A stretch of DNA of 64,000 nt from Epiperipatus broadwayi (GCA_028023455.1 JAQFVV010006215.1:4201230-4265229), one strand, 5' to 3'; counted from the stretch's first letter, positions 1-12,034 are shown. Notes: generated by a model not told the origin, from the letters alone. Numbers and translations: made by a program.

Positions 1-1207
1 TAATATCATTATCAAGTATTTTATCCTCCAATTTCATTTTACTAAACAAACTATCTATATAATTCTTTTGCTCCTCTCTTAATTGATCAATGTTTATATT
101 ACTCATCTCTTTTGAGCTATTATTTTCTTCAATTATTTCTTTATTCTTCTCTCTTCGATCTATTAATTCTTTCTCTAACTTTTTCAACCTTTCTCCCATT
201 TTAGATCGATATCTTTGATCTTCAGTTTTGTTAGATTTTATAACTTGTAAATTTTTCTCTATTCCCATTCCCAACTTTTTTTTAAATTCTAGAACACTGT
301 TATCCATTTCTTCTTTTACTTCTGTTCTTAAAAATTCAAACTTGTTTTCTATTAATTCCACTTGATTCTGTATACCTTTAACACCACTATCGACATGCTC
401 TATCTTCTCATTCAGTTCATCTTTACTAACTGTCCATTGTTTGATAGCTTCTTTACCCTGAACTTGAAGAGCTTGAACATTTTTATGAATGTATCCTTCT
501 AACTCTTCATCTATTTTCTCTTTGACTACCTCTATAACATTTTCTTTTGTTGCAAACTTTTCACTTAATTCTCCAAATTTTATCTCTAAATCTCCCTCTA
601 TAAACTTAATGGCTTGTTGATTTTCAACTATACCTTTATTCATAAATTCTAACTTCTCACCCAGCACTTTATTAGTTTCTTGTAGTTCTTTTCTTAAAAA
701 TCTATTATCTTCTTCTGATTTTTTACTAGTCTCTTCTAACTTTTTACTGTTCTCTTCTAACTTTACTCTTAAAAATCTATTATCTTCTTCTGATTTTTTA
801 CTAGTCTCTTCTAACTTTTTACTGTTCTCTTCTAACTTTACTCTTAAAAATCTATTATCTTCTTCTGACTTTTTACTATTCTCTTCTAACTGTACTCTTA
901 AAAATCTATTATCTTCTCTTAAAGATTTACTAGACTCTTCTAACTTTTTATTTAAAGATTCACTCAAAGATTCATTTATTTTCATCATCAATACAAACAA
1001 ATCATCTAAACTTTTCTTCTCTTCCACCACAACAACTTTCTTTTCTTCTATAACTTCATATTGAATATCCTTTCTTATTTCTCTATCTTTCCTATGACTC
1101 TCCCTTTCTTTTTCAATTCTTATTTCCACTTCTAACATCTCCTTGAGCTCTTGTTCTTGGACAGAACAAATATTTTCTTCTTTTTCAGAATTTTCAATTC
1201 CACTCAT
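1..1207 (-). CDS. Long coiled-coil ORF, Gag-like, truncated by window edge
   Basis: Reading the minus strand from an ATG at 1207, all 402 codons down to base 2 are open, so the frame runs off the left edge. The product is highly charged and rich in Glu, Lys, Asn and Leu, with heptad-like spacing throughout, so it should be a long coiled coil. Residues about 96-173 hold a 25-residue tandem repeat, three to four copies, with cores such as EEDNRFLRVKLEENSKK. No membrane segment, signal peptide or zinc knuckle is visible in the part present. An intronless ORF of this kind beside LTR elements suggests a retrotransposon Gag or an element-borne structural protein, but this is inference and no family domain is recognised. 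A weak primer-site-like string on the minus strand at 1691-1709 (TGGTGCCCATACGAGTGGC) would suit an LTR-element leader. A host coiled-coil protein remains possible. Confidence 0.6.
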   Translation of the reverse strand, partial: MSGIENSEKEENICSVQEQELKEMLEVEIRIEKERESHRKDREIRKDIQYEVIEEKKVVVVEEKKSLDDLFVLMMKINESLSESLNKKLEESSKSLREDNRFLRVQLEENSKKSEEDNRFLRVKLEENSKKLEETSKKSEEDNRFLRVKLEENSKKLEETSKKSEEDNRFLRKELQETNKVLGEKLEFMNKGIVENQQAIKFIEGDLEIKFGELSEKFATKENVIEVVKEKIDEELEGYIHKNVQALQVQGKEAIKQWTVSKDELNEKIEHVDSGVKGIQNQVELIENKFEFLRTEVKEEMDNSVLEFKKKLGMGIEKNLQVIKSNKTEDQRYRSKMGERLKKLEKELIDRREKNKEIIEENNSSKEMSNINIDQLREEQKNYIDSLFSKMKLEDKILDNDI

Positions 1208-2879
1208 TTTTGAAAAATACAATTTTTTTTTCACTAAAGCACTATGCTATTTTTCCTTAAAAAATATGACTTAGTTCAATTTCATAAAAAAATATTTTCT
1301 AGTAGGCTATTCCAACAATCAAAAACTTCCTCAAATAACTTGATAAATCAATTATATTTCATTTTTATGATATCTATCATTAGATACCATAAACCATATT
1401 TATATCTATTTATTTACAATAAACTCAAATTCATATAAACAAGTTGCATACTTTCTTTACTCAACATCATCACCACAACCACCGCATGAATTATTCATAC
1501 ATCAATTATCAATCTATGTATGATTTGCCTACTGATCACATAGCCACATTAGACTAGCCTTTATTTAATATTCTAACAAAATAAAATATAAAAAAAATTA
1601 TTATTTGAACTATATCTAATAATTCAATTAATGTGTTAGGCATTTTTATATAAATCAATCATGATAATCAATGATTAGTTTACTAATCCTGCCACTCGTA
1701 TGGGCACCATAAGGGGGTTTATATACTGTGGCCTGTCTATAGGTGGTACGACCCTAAGGAGAGTTTCTAAGTCCCTTATATTAGGCCCTACTTGGATTCG
1801 GGTTAGGTTCTAATAATAAACTTACTATATCCCGACCATTTTCTTTAACTATAACAATTGAATTTAGATAAGATTAGTATCTATCCCATGTTACTTTGAC
1901 ATGAGTAAATATTTCTAAAATAAGATATGTTTTAAATCTAATCAATATGAGACTCGTTTACCTATAAACAGATCACATCCCCTTAACATTAAACAAATGC
2001 AAAATACTTGTTCAATGGCATAAGAATACCCAGATACTCCTCCTTATTAAATATCTACATACTCTCATGACTAACAATAATATCTAATATATTATTTTAT
2101 ATTTATAAATATTACGTTTTAATGCAATCACTCATTAAATTAATCTGTTAGATAATTACAGATAAACTTTGATTCATATTATGTTTAATAATTAAGATTG
2201 GCAATAATTACAAGAATAACTTTATAATAAGGAGATTTCAGGAAAATCATTGATTTATTAATTCTTCATACTACCTATGGAATATCAAGAGGAATTTTAG
2301 ATTTCCATGGATAGTGTACAAATTAAGAAAGGCTTATAATTTAAATTCATAGCCAAGCTTTATATGTATGTTCTTTAATACTGAATATTAAAATAATATT
2401 ATTAACTAAACTGTGATTAACACTAATACTTTCACTAATAACTAATGTATGATTTAATTTTTATATTAATAAATACATTTTAATAATTGGCAATGTGACC
2501 TATGGGATCAAGGCAGCATGTAACAAGTAAAAAAAAATCTTTACTAAGAGATTTATGCTTATCAAACTGTTAGATTTGCTTTAAATTGAATTGACTTTTC
2601 ATTTTAATTTTGACTGTACATTTTAAGTTGTGTGATGTGGTGAAAATGAGCCCAGAAAAGACATGCAGCAATTGGAATTTAATAAAACTTTTAAAATAAT
2701 CATTTTAATAATATTCATTACAAATGATAATAAACATTTCCATTAATATCAAATTTAAAATAACATAAAATAATACACATATATTATAATAATAATAACA
2801 ACAGAAAATTAATCTTTAGAGTATTATTATCAAAGAAAACTAATGATTTCCCATTATATGTTGAGATATTTATCCCTAT
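1208..2879. other. Non-coding stretch between coiled-coil ORF and LTR element 1
   Basis: AT-rich sequence without a supported gene. Bases 1690-1850 are less AT-rich than their surroundings and include the primer-site-like string at 1691-1709 (minus). This could be leader or LTR sequence of the element whose ORF is at 1-1207, but no paired LTR can be shown within the window. Confidence 0.4.
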
Positions 2880-2883
2880 GTAT

Positions 2884-5597
2884 TGAAACAGTAAGGTCTG
2901 CTTTGCAGATCTTTGTTTCACCTTTTCTCACCTATTTCTTACCCTCATACCTTAGTTTGAACCCCAATCTATCATAGTGTGTCTGCAATACACTTATATA
3001 CCAAAAATCCCGCCTAATTTTAAACCACGAGTACAATGCTCGTATTATATATATAAGTCATTCCCAAATAAATAAAAGGTTATAGATTATGTATATGTTC
3101 ACATAATTTTGATTTATTAAAAAGTAGGTTATATAAGTCGTAATTGCGCACACACTATGATATGCATTTTAAAAACATATCAAAATTATAAATTGTTAAA
3201 GTTATTTTGTTTGAATCTATTTACAAATATATTACTGTCATAATATATTTTGATTTAAAATAAAATTCATTTAGTAAATATTCGTTTAGTAAATAGATTC
3301 AAATATTGCAAGTTAAAAGTAAAATAATTTTCGTTTAATTTAATAAAAGTCATTCCAAATATTTCTTTAAAATAAATGAGGGACAATAGTTTAATTAGCT
3401 AATATTATATAAGTTTTATCTAAAAACAGCAGATGTCCACTTAAGGTTTTCTTTAATTAATAAAAGTAATTTTTAATTAAATCTAGTTTGTAATCCGAAT
3501 GTCGACAGGGAAATTAACAAAAGAAATTAATTAATGTTGAATTCCTTTAGACATTGGGATAGATTTAATTACAGCTGATAAGTCCGATATATTTTTGTAA
3601 TGCTCCAGGGCAGTTCTATTGTTAACGTCTACTATAAAAAGAAGGGTTTTCTTTTGTTCTCCAGTTTTTCTTCTAATGTTTCTAAGAGAAATCATTCTGA
3701 GTTCTATTCTAGTAATTTGTAAAAATCTTGACATGACAGAGTAGAGTGCAAGAAGGCTATTTCTCTCCGAAATGGTCATATGCTGCCATATACCATCGGA
3801 AGTTATCACATAGGGAACTCCGGAACTGCTGCTGCTGCTGCAAAAATATGAACATTCCAGATTTTGCTGCTGAATTATAAAACCTGCCGAACATCTACCT
3901 GCAAATGCGTCTCCAGAGGTAACCTAACTTAACCCAAGAGCTCTTGTGATTCCTAACTAACATGCTATAGCTATTTAACATTGTTTTCTTATATTTCACA
4001 TAACTTCATTATGTATTTCTTTAACGTGTTTAAATATACTCAACATTTTGCTCTCTATCCTTGGGTTAATATTTTCTATTTATAAAGCTTTCTTTTATTT
4101 TATTATGATAATGTGTCAGAATCGTCTTTGACCGAGTGAACTATTCCCTTTATTGAAAGTAAGACGCCGCTATTAAGGCATATTTTAAATTTATAATTTT
4201 CCAATTTTATTATCTTGCAAATCACTCATTCGAGGGCGATTCTTTTCTTTAATATAATATAATCACATAGTTTAAAATCTACATGTTATTGATTTTAATC
4301 TACCATGAGAGTATGTGCGAGGTCAGTGATTTAAATGTGTCCCCAAATGCATGATTGCGTATATAAATCTATACTTACTTTTCAAACCCACAAGCATGCA
4401 TTTTCCTATTTTAATTACCATGTTCTACTTTAATTATAAAGTTCATCATTGACGTTGAGAATGTGTGGACCCTTTTAAATGAATTTCGGGGAATTTGATT
4501 GGGCATTTCTCTTAATCCGAGTAAAACCCATTCAGTATGTTTTTATATACACTAGTCTCGTATTGCTGGTAAATGAATTGGTTGTTGAGACCGCTTTGTT
4601 TTATTTTTCCAAGGATTCTTTACACGGCAAAGTCTGTTCTTTTCGCTTATTGCAAGTTTCCAGGCAGAGGGTGTCCCAAATGACACCCCTGGGAATTAAA
4701 TGCAATTGTCACACAGTCGCTAAGTTTCGGCTGTTCATAAAATACTTTCCTACGGGTTAGCGGCGAGATGCCCTCCGTAATTATTCCGGATCTTCAATAT
4801 TGTTTTATTTTATATTTATTTTACAAAGCATCCGTGACTTAAACGTGTCACACCCTCCAACTTTAATAAATTCATTATCAGCAATACTGACCTCCCAATG
4901 CAACTCTATTATTATTATTCTCAAATAAATGCTTTGATCACATTCCCACTTTGTTGCTTAGTAAGCTTTTGTCCGTGCTATTCTCGAAATCAATAAATAT
5001 TTTAGAACACTTAATTTCAAATATTTTCTTAAACTTGTATAATTACTCAAAGCACCTCGCACATGTTCCTATCTCTTCAAGCACATTATCGTAATGCTAT
5101 TAGCCCGAGGAATAGAATATATCACTTTGTTTTAAAACCTTTTGTCATTTATTGAAATATAATGCCAACAATTATTTAATACGCGTCCCTGTCTCATATA
5201 AGCAGACAGTGGCATTATATATATATATTTTTATGAATAAATTTTGTGAAATTATTTAAAACTAAATTTGATCTCTTATTTTATTTGATTCCTATCACTG
5301 TCTCGGTCTATATATATATATTTTCTGCATTTCTTTTGTAAATCCATAGACGTTAATTAGCCACCCAAACTTCTTTTAGTATAGAGTCTTTTGTTTCTCC
5401 CTGACCACCAGGCACTGGTCAAAGGTCATACTAGTAGTGGCATCAGATGCGTTGTCACGTAGATGGCGCTGTGAAATTTGGGCTTTAGATTCAAACTTAG
5501 TATATCTAGAAGGCAACCCCTCCTAGAATGTTCAGTTTCGTGTCTGGGGTTTGAATTCTGCAGTGTGTTAGCGAGATAGACGATTCTGACTGTTACA
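2884..5597 (+). repeat. 5' LTR of element 1
   Basis: This copy is 2714 bases long and matches 8127-10844 along its whole length. The first 37 bases (2884-2920) fold into a hairpin with arms TGAAACA/TGTTTCA and AAGGTCTGC/GCAGATCTT. A CTG run near 3820-3840 differs in copy number between the two LTRs. Open frames inside the LTR (a 92-codon antisense one at 3531-3809 and a 93-codon sense one at 4479-4760) are not intact in the other copy, so I do not call them genes. Confidence 0.88.
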
Positions 5598-5622
5598 TAG
5601 TAAATTTTTTTTTCCGGGTCCA

Positions 5623-5648
5623 TGGCTTGCCCAAACGTGGAGCCTCGA
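5623..5648 (+). promoter_or_regulatory. Primer binding site, tRNA-Lys-like, element 1
   Basis: Twenty-five bases inside the LTR end, TGGCTTGCCCAAACGTGG followed by AGCCTCGAA resembles the complement of the 3' end of an animal tRNA-Lys(CTT), TGGCGCCCAACGTGGGGC. It has a few substitutions and an extra base. The offset from the LTR is larger than usual, so the site may be degenerate. Confidence 0.5.
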
Positions 5649-6980
5649 ATATTTAAACACCCACATCCCTGTAGATCTTAATTAGTTAAACACCCACATC
5701 CCTGTAGCTTAATTTTAGTATTTTATTCGTATTTAATCACTCAAATCCTTTATATTTTTGATATATATAATATTTTTTCAAACTCTATATTATCTATATT
5801 GTTTATTTGCGTGTATATTTCATATATTTTGTTTGACTCGGGCATTCAATTACTTATACTGTATAATCAGAATTTGTCCAAACTTGCTATAGTGTGATAT
5901 GAGCCATCTATATTTATCTGTATTTATTGTTTCACTTAAATCACGCTATGTCTGCATAGCGTAAATTACTTAAATATTGTCCCAAGTGAATATTGTGACA
6001 ATCTATGAATATTTCAAATAATGTATTTTACTCTCAAAATAAAGTTTTATCGGCTCAATGCGCAAGATAGCATAATAATAATTTTGTACGGTAATGACCT
6101 AGATATAATAGGCTATCGTATGGAATTCAGAAATAATAATAAATAAAATGTTGTAATCAATAAAAAAAAATGCGAATGTTTTAACGAGTGCCCGTAGTTA
6201 AATGGAATAATTTAAAATTAATTTTGGGAAGCTAACAGTCTATGGATATTTTTAACTGGTGACATGGCGCCCAAGGGTAATTTCACTAAACGGAGTTACT
6301 TCTAAAATAAATTTTGTCACCAGGCTCAATTCTTTTGTATGAAATTTGTTTTTTTAACGTGTGTAAATTTTTCTTAGACCAAATAATGAGACGTGAATCG
6401 GATCAATAATTATGTAAATAAAAATATATATGTATGCTAATCTTAAATAAGAGGGAACTAAATAATTATACCCGGATCTAGCGAATGTTTATATATATAA
6501 ATAAAGTTGCTTGAGTTTAAAAATATATTTTAGCGAAATATTTTGACAGGTAGAATTTAAGAGATTTTTATATATATGGGCAGTTAAAAATATATATGTT
6601 GGCAGCAGATTTAAGCGAGAAATTTTAGCAGTAGTAAGAGGGCAGTAGTTGGGGTTTTAGTGATAAATATAAAAGCAGCAATTAGGCCAACAGAACCGAG
6701 AGGGAGATAGCCTATTAGCCATTAATAAAATTTGAAGTCAAACGTAATAATCGCAGAGAATCAAACAAGGAAAAATAATAATAGTATTTTTTTTAACCGT
6801 ATTAGTTTTAGTAAGCTCAACGTAAAACAGTTTAAAAATTTTCTTTATCAGTGCTATACATTGTGTTTTAAGAGTACACCTATTCATTAAAAAAAAATTT
6901 TTTTTTAGGATATATTAATATAGTTAGCAATAAAATAAAAGGGAAAAAAATCATCATCGATCACGGTAACATCCAAGGCC
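5649..6980 (+). other. Leader region of element 1
   Basis: AT-rich untranslated interior between the primer site and the Gag-like ORF. At 6467-6490 there is a string, TATACCCGGATCTAGCGAA, that recurs in inverted orientation at about 7937-7982 beyond the ORF. A second string, TGGCGCCCAAGGG, at about 6265 also resembles the start of a tRNA-Lys primer site, but it is far from the LTR. Confidence 0.45.
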
Positions 6981-7794
6981 ATGGAAAATACGGATACTAA
7001 TGAGGTCCATTTCTGGACTATTATAGAATTGTTTAAGCAAGGTGAAGAAAGAGCGAAAAGATGGGCAGAAGAAAGCCGAAGGAGAGGTGAGGAACTTAGA
7101 GTGCTGTACAGACTCCTCCCTGGATGGCAAGAGATGGCAGATAAACTCCTGAACCAGAAAGTTGAGACAAATGATTCCACAAAGAAGACTGATACACCAG
7201 ACCTGGGACTTTGAACTCAGCCAAGCAAGCTCAACACTAGAATACTTCATGAGGTTAAAGAATGTCCCAAGATTTCTTTGGAAAGGGTGCTTCCAGCAAA
7301 GGATATCCGAGACTTAGGACATCCAACCCAGCTGACCAAGCTTGTCGATGTTAAAATATTCCATGGTCAAAAAATGTCCACAACTGTATTTAGACAAGAT
7401 ATTTCCAGCCAAGAATGTATGGGACTTATGGATTCAAACCCAGCTAACCAAGCTTCATCACATAAAAATTTTTCACGCAGTCAAAAAATGTCCACAACTG
7501 TATTTAGACGAGATATTTCCAGCCAAGAATGTACGAGACCTAGGGCCTCAAACCCAGCTAACCAAGCTTACCACCAATATCAAAGTATTTAAAAAACACA
7601 AGGAAAATATCCCACCTGATATAGCACAAATATCTCAACCGGATGAAATAAAGGAAATGGCCGAAGTCTTAACCACTCTGGATTTCAGTCCCTGGGCTAA
7701 AGAACCGCCAGACAAGGTAAAGAGGCCTGATAATCGGAGACTGCACTTATTAAAATATAAAGGCAGGTATTACCCACCAGACCCAGGATTATAG
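6981..7794 (+). pseudogene. Broken Gag-like ORF of element 1, with 38-41-residue tandem repeats
   Basis: The ATG at 6981 lies in a good context (GGCCATGG) and opens a charged helical segment rich in Glu and Arg (residues 9-55). The frame is stopped by TGA at 7212-7214, continues open in the same frame to about 7372, and then the similarity moves to another frame that stays open to 7794. The second half contains three tandem units of about 38-41 residues, sharing the cores KCPQLYLD, IFPAKN and DLG followed by TQLTKL. The first unit begins across the stop codon. No zinc knuckle, protease or polymerase motif is present. Position behind the primer site and between LTRs makes a Gag-type product the best guess, but I recognise no named domain. 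At least one stop and one frameshift mean it is not functional as it stands. Confidence 0.6.
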
Positions 7795-8117
7795 TAGTTT
7801 TTTTTAAAAACAACAACAACAACAAAAAAAAATGGACACGTCACAGGATAATATAAAAAGGAGATCGGATATAAACAATGTTAAACTATTAGATTTTTAA
7901 ATAAAATTTTGTTGAAGGGGGGGGAGATAATAGAAAATGTTCGCTAGATGGTAGATTTATTAATATGATCCGGGTATATAATTCAGTTTTGTTTCTTCAT
8001 TATATTTATATCCTGTACATTATGGGTTATCTTGTAAATTTTGTTTATGCAGGCTTCATAGGTGGACACCTGTTGTAAGATCTTTTTTTTTTTAACAATT
8101 TTTTTTGTTCCATCACT

Positions 8118-8126
8118 AAGGGAATG
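8118..8126 (+). other. Candidate polypurine tract, element 1
   Basis: AAGGGAATG lies directly against the 3' LTR, where the plus-strand primer should sit. A stronger purine run, GAAGGGGGGGGAGA, lies about 200 bases upstream at 7914-7927 and is too far away to prime this LTR edge. Element 2 has a comparable GAGGGGTAA against its 3' LTR. Confidence 0.4.
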
Positions 8127-10844
8127 TGAAACAGTAAGGTCTGCTTTGCAGATCTTCGTTTCACCTTTTCTCACCTATTTCCTACCCTCATACCTTAGTT
8201 TGAACCCCAATCTATCGTAGTGTGTCTGCAATACACTTATATACCAAAAATCCCACCTAATTTTAAACCATGAGTACAATGCTCGTATTATATATATAAC
8301 TCATTCCCAAATAAAATAAAATATTATGGATTATGTATATGTTCACATAATTTTGATTTATTAAAAAGTAGGTTATATAAGTCGTAATTGCGCACACACT
8401 ATGATATGCATTTTAAAACATATCAAAATTATAAATTGTTAAAGTTATTTTGTTTGAATCTATTTACAAATATATTACTGTCGTAATATATTTTGATTTA
8501 AAATAAAATTCATTTAGTAAATATTCATTTAGTAAATAGATTCAAATATTGCAAGTTAAAAGTAAAATAATTTTCGTTTAATTTAATAAAAGTCATTCCA
8601 AATATTTCTTTAAAATAAATGAGGGACAATAGTTTAATTAGCTAATATTATATAAGTTTTATCTAAAAACAGCAGATGTCCACTTAAGGTTTTCTTTAAT
8701 TAGTAAAAGTAATTTTTAATTAAATCTAGTTTGTAATCCGAATGTCGACAGGGAAATTAACAAAAGAAATTAATTAATGTTGAATTCCTTTAGACATTGG
8801 GATAGATTTAATTACAGCTGATAAGTCCGATATATTTTTGTAATGCTCCAGGGCAGTTCTATTGTTAACGTCTACTATAAAAAGAAGGGTTTTCTTTTGT
8901 TCTCCAGTTTTTTTTATTTTAATGTTTCTAAGAGAAATCATTCTGAGTTCTATTGTAGTAATTTGTAAATCTTGACATGACAGAGTAGAGTGCAAGAAGG
9001 CTATTTCTCTCCGAAATGGTCATATGCTGCCGTATACCATCGGAAGTTATCACATAGGGAACCCCGGAACTGCTGCTGCTGCAAAAATATGAACATTTCC
9101 AGATTTTGCTGTTAAATTATATAAAAACCTGCCGACCATCAATCTACCTAAAATGCTTCTCCAGAGGTAACCCTAAATTAACCCAAGAGCTCTTGTGATT
9201 CCTAACTAACATGCTATAGCTATTTAACATTGTTTTCTTATATTTCACATAACTTCATTATGTATTTCTTTAACGTGTTTAAATATACTCAACATTTTGC
9301 TCTCTATCCTTGGGTTAATATTTTCTATTTATAAAGCTTTCTTTTATTTTATTATGATAATGTGTCAGAATCGTCTTTGACCGAGTGAACTATTCCCTTT
9401 ATTGAAAGTAAGACGCCGCTATTAAGGCATATTTTAAATTTATAATTTTCCAATTTTATTATCTTGCAAATCACTCATTCGAGGGCGATTCTTTTCTTTA
9501 ATATAATATAATCACATAGTTTAAAATCTACATGTTATTGATTTTAATCTACCATGAGAGTATGTGCGAGGTCAGTGATTTAAATGTGTCCCCAAATGCA
9601 TGATTGCATATATAAATCTATACTTACTTTTCAAACCCGCAAGCATGCATTTTCCTATTTTAATTACCGTGTTCTACTTTAATTATAAAGTTCATCATTG
9701 ACGTCGAGAATGTGCGGACCCTTTTAAATGAATTTCGGGGAATTTGATTGGGCATTTCTCTTAATCCGAGTAAAACCCATTCAGTATGTTTTTATATACA
9801 CTAGTCTCGTATTGCTGGTAAATGAATTGGTTGTTGAGACCGCTTTGTTTTATTTTTCCAAGGATTCTTTACACGGCAAAGTCTGTTCTTTTCGCTTATT
9901 GCAAGTTTCCAGGCAGAGGGTGTTCACAAATGACACCCCTGGGAATTAAATGCAATCGTCACACAGTCGCTAAGTTTCGGCTGTTCATAAAATACTTTCC
10001 TATGGGTTAGCGGCGAGATGCCCTCCGTAATTATTCCGGATCTTCAATATTGTTTTATTTTATATTTATTTTACAAAGCATCCGTGACTTAAACGTGTCA
10101 CACCCTCCAACTTTAATAAATTCATTATCAGCAATACTGACCTCCCAATGCAACTCTATTATTATTATTCTCAAATAAATGCTTTGATCACATTCCCACT
10201 TTGTTGTTTAGTAAGCTTTTGTCCGTGCTATTCTCGAAATCAATAAATATTTTAGAACACTTAATTTCAAATATTTTCTTAAACTTGTATAATTACTCAA
10301 AGCACCTCGCACATGTTCCTATCTCATCAAGCACATTATCGTAATGCTATTAGCCCAAGGAATAGAATATATCACTTTGCTTTAAAACCTTTTTGTCATT
10401 TATTGAAATATAATGCCAACAATTATTTAATACGTGTCCCTGTCTCATATAAGCAGACAGTGGCATTATATATATATATTATATGAATAAATTTTGTGAA
10501 ATTATTTAAAACTAAATTTGATCTCTTATTTTATTTGATTCCTATCACTGTCTCGGTCTATATATATATTTTCTGCATTTCTTTTGTAAATCCATAGACA
10601 TTAATTAGCCACCCAAACTTCTTTTAGTATAGAGTCTTTTGTTTCTCCCTGACCACCAGGCACCGGTCAAAGGTCATACTAGTAGTGGCATCAGATGCGT
10701 TGTCATGTAGATGGCGCTGTGAAATTTGGGCTTTAGATTCGAACTTAGCATATCTAGAAGGCAACCCCTCCTAGAATGTTCAGTTTTGTGTCTGGGGTTT
10801 GAATTCTCAGTGTGTTAGCGAGATAGACGATTCTGACTGTTACA
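8127..10844 (+). repeat. 3' LTR of element 1
   Basis: This copy is 2718 bases, nearly identical to 2884-5597, and starts and ends with the same TGAAACAG and CTGTTACA. The terminal hairpin (8127-8163) is kept except for one arm base (CGTTTCA instead of TGTTTCA). Downstream GTAT completes the target duplication. Confidence 0.88.
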
Positions 10845-10848
10845 GTAT

Positions 10849-11393
10849 GTGAACTATATATCACATATTTAGTTTATTAAACAATCATTTTTTTTTCCAT
10901 TCATGGTTCATTAGTTTAACCTCTACATAATAGTAGTACTTGATGATTAAGTAACAATACAAAAAATAAATGAGAATATAGGGTTATACTTCTGGAGGTT
11001 GGTAAGCAAGCAAAATTACTACTTTTATCTTTCACATAAGAACAAAATCATTGTTTTTTTTTAGTTTATCCATTTGTACATGTGTATATAACCTGCTCTT
11101 TGGACTATGTATATATCATTTTAAATACCCTTTCATACTAAAATATAGAGTATATTTCTTTATTTAAAGGATTCATAATCTTTAAACTTAACCGAATTAT
11201 TAAATAACTATTAATATAACAACACTTGAATTAATTCCTTATTAAATTAGTTTTCTCCCCCCATTATACTAACAAATCATCGATTAAAAATATAAATACT
11301 AACATTAGAAAGAAGTTTTGTTTTAACTCTCAGCTAAAGTATAAGAACAATTTTAAATCTTCTAGTTGTTCCACACTTTATAAACTTATCATA
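10849..11393. other. Non-coding stretch
   Basis: AT-rich sequence between element 1 and a short ORF. I see no gene, RNA or repeat structure in it. Confidence 0.5.
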
Positions 11394-11735
11394 ATGTTTG
11401 AGGAGTGTAAAGCCCTCTGGCACATTAGAAATAAAGTGTTTCATAAACCAGTAATAAACTTAAATAAAATAGTAAAAAGAAACTTTGTAAACTTTAACCC
11501 GCATAACACATTGGCAATAATACATACATTGAAAACAATATGGTCCATAAGATGTAATGCGATCTATGATAATAAAAAGTATAACTGGTTAAAAAAACTA
11601 GATAAAGATTGGAGCAAATACTTTAATCAATGCCTAAGATACCTACCGAAAAAATTTATGTCAAAATATGGTGTGGATGTATGCCGACACTATGTGAAGT
11701 GTGGGATTGATAATCTAAATCAAAAATATCTATAG
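11394..11735 (+). CDS. 113-codon ORF, possible LINE C-terminal remnant
   Basis: The ORF encodes a basic protein with two similar tryptophan motifs, LWHIRNKVF (about residues 8-16) and IWSIRCNAIYD (about 49-59), followed by a lysine-rich helix. Comparable IW..R motifs lie after the zinc-finger segment in C-terminal parts of some LINE polyproteins, and the LINE-like ORF at 61605-62306 here has SIWIVRC in that place. The 3' flank has AATAAA-type signals near 11870-11890 and is very AT-rich. No catalytic motif is present and the upstream sequence adds no further coding similarity, so a truncated LINE tail is the likeliest reading. A small host gene or chance ORF cannot be excluded. Confidence 0.35.
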   Translation: MFEECKALWHIRNKVFHKPVINLNKIVKRNFVNFNPHNTLAIIHTLKTIWSIRCNAIYDNKKYNWLKKLDKDWSKYFNQCLRYLPKKFMSKYGVDVCRHYVKCGIDNLNQKYL

Positions 11736-12034
11736 AAGACCTGGATATATAGTGATGCATTTCTATAGGGCAGTGTTTTTAAAGTAGAGTAAAATAATTA
11801 TTATGTATATCTGATAGTTAAACTATGTGGTTTATTTGTAAAAAGTGTATATAAAATTTGTGTTATTAATAAAGAATATACTTTAAATAAATAAAAATCA
11901 TAATGTTTTTATTTTTCCTTATTTTTTGAAGACTCTGCTTATCCTAAGATTCGCTAGGTATTTGAGTTACTACAACAATAATCCTTGTTTTGTTCTTTGT
12001 TTAGTAATAAAAATTTATTTGTGGCTTGCTTTAT

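Larger units (their letters stand above)
2884..10844 (+). mobile_element. LTR retrotransposon 1, non-autonomous, giant LTRs
   Basis: Two direct repeats of about 2.7 kb (2884-5597 and 8127-10844) flank a 2.5-kb interior. Both begin TGAAACAG and end CTGTTACA, the TG..CA ends of LTRs. The 4-bp sequence GTAT occurs immediately outside both ends (2880-2883, 10845-10848), as expected for an integrase-made target duplication and typical of Ty3/gypsy-type elements. A tRNA-Lys-like primer site follows the left LTR and a short purine run precedes the right one. The interior carries only a broken Gag-like ORF (6981-7794), with no protease, reverse transcriptase, RNase H or integrase motif. The element must therefore have been moved by proteins from elsewhere. 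The LTRs differ only by scattered substitutions and small indels, which suggests a fairly recent insertion. Confidence 0.88.

Noticed and set aside
3531-3809. 92-codon antisense ORF inside the 5' LTR
   Set aside because: The composition looks protein-like, but the 3' LTR copy (8774-8995) is shortened by indels and no family resemblance was found.
4479-4760. 93-codon ORF inside the 5' LTR of element 1
   Set aside because: The other LTR has the same region with a small change that alters the frame, and no motif is recognisable, so it is not a conserved gene.
7914-7927. Strong purine run as the polypurine tract of element 1
   Set aside because: It lies about 200 bases from the LTR edge; a tract must adjoin the LTR to prime it.
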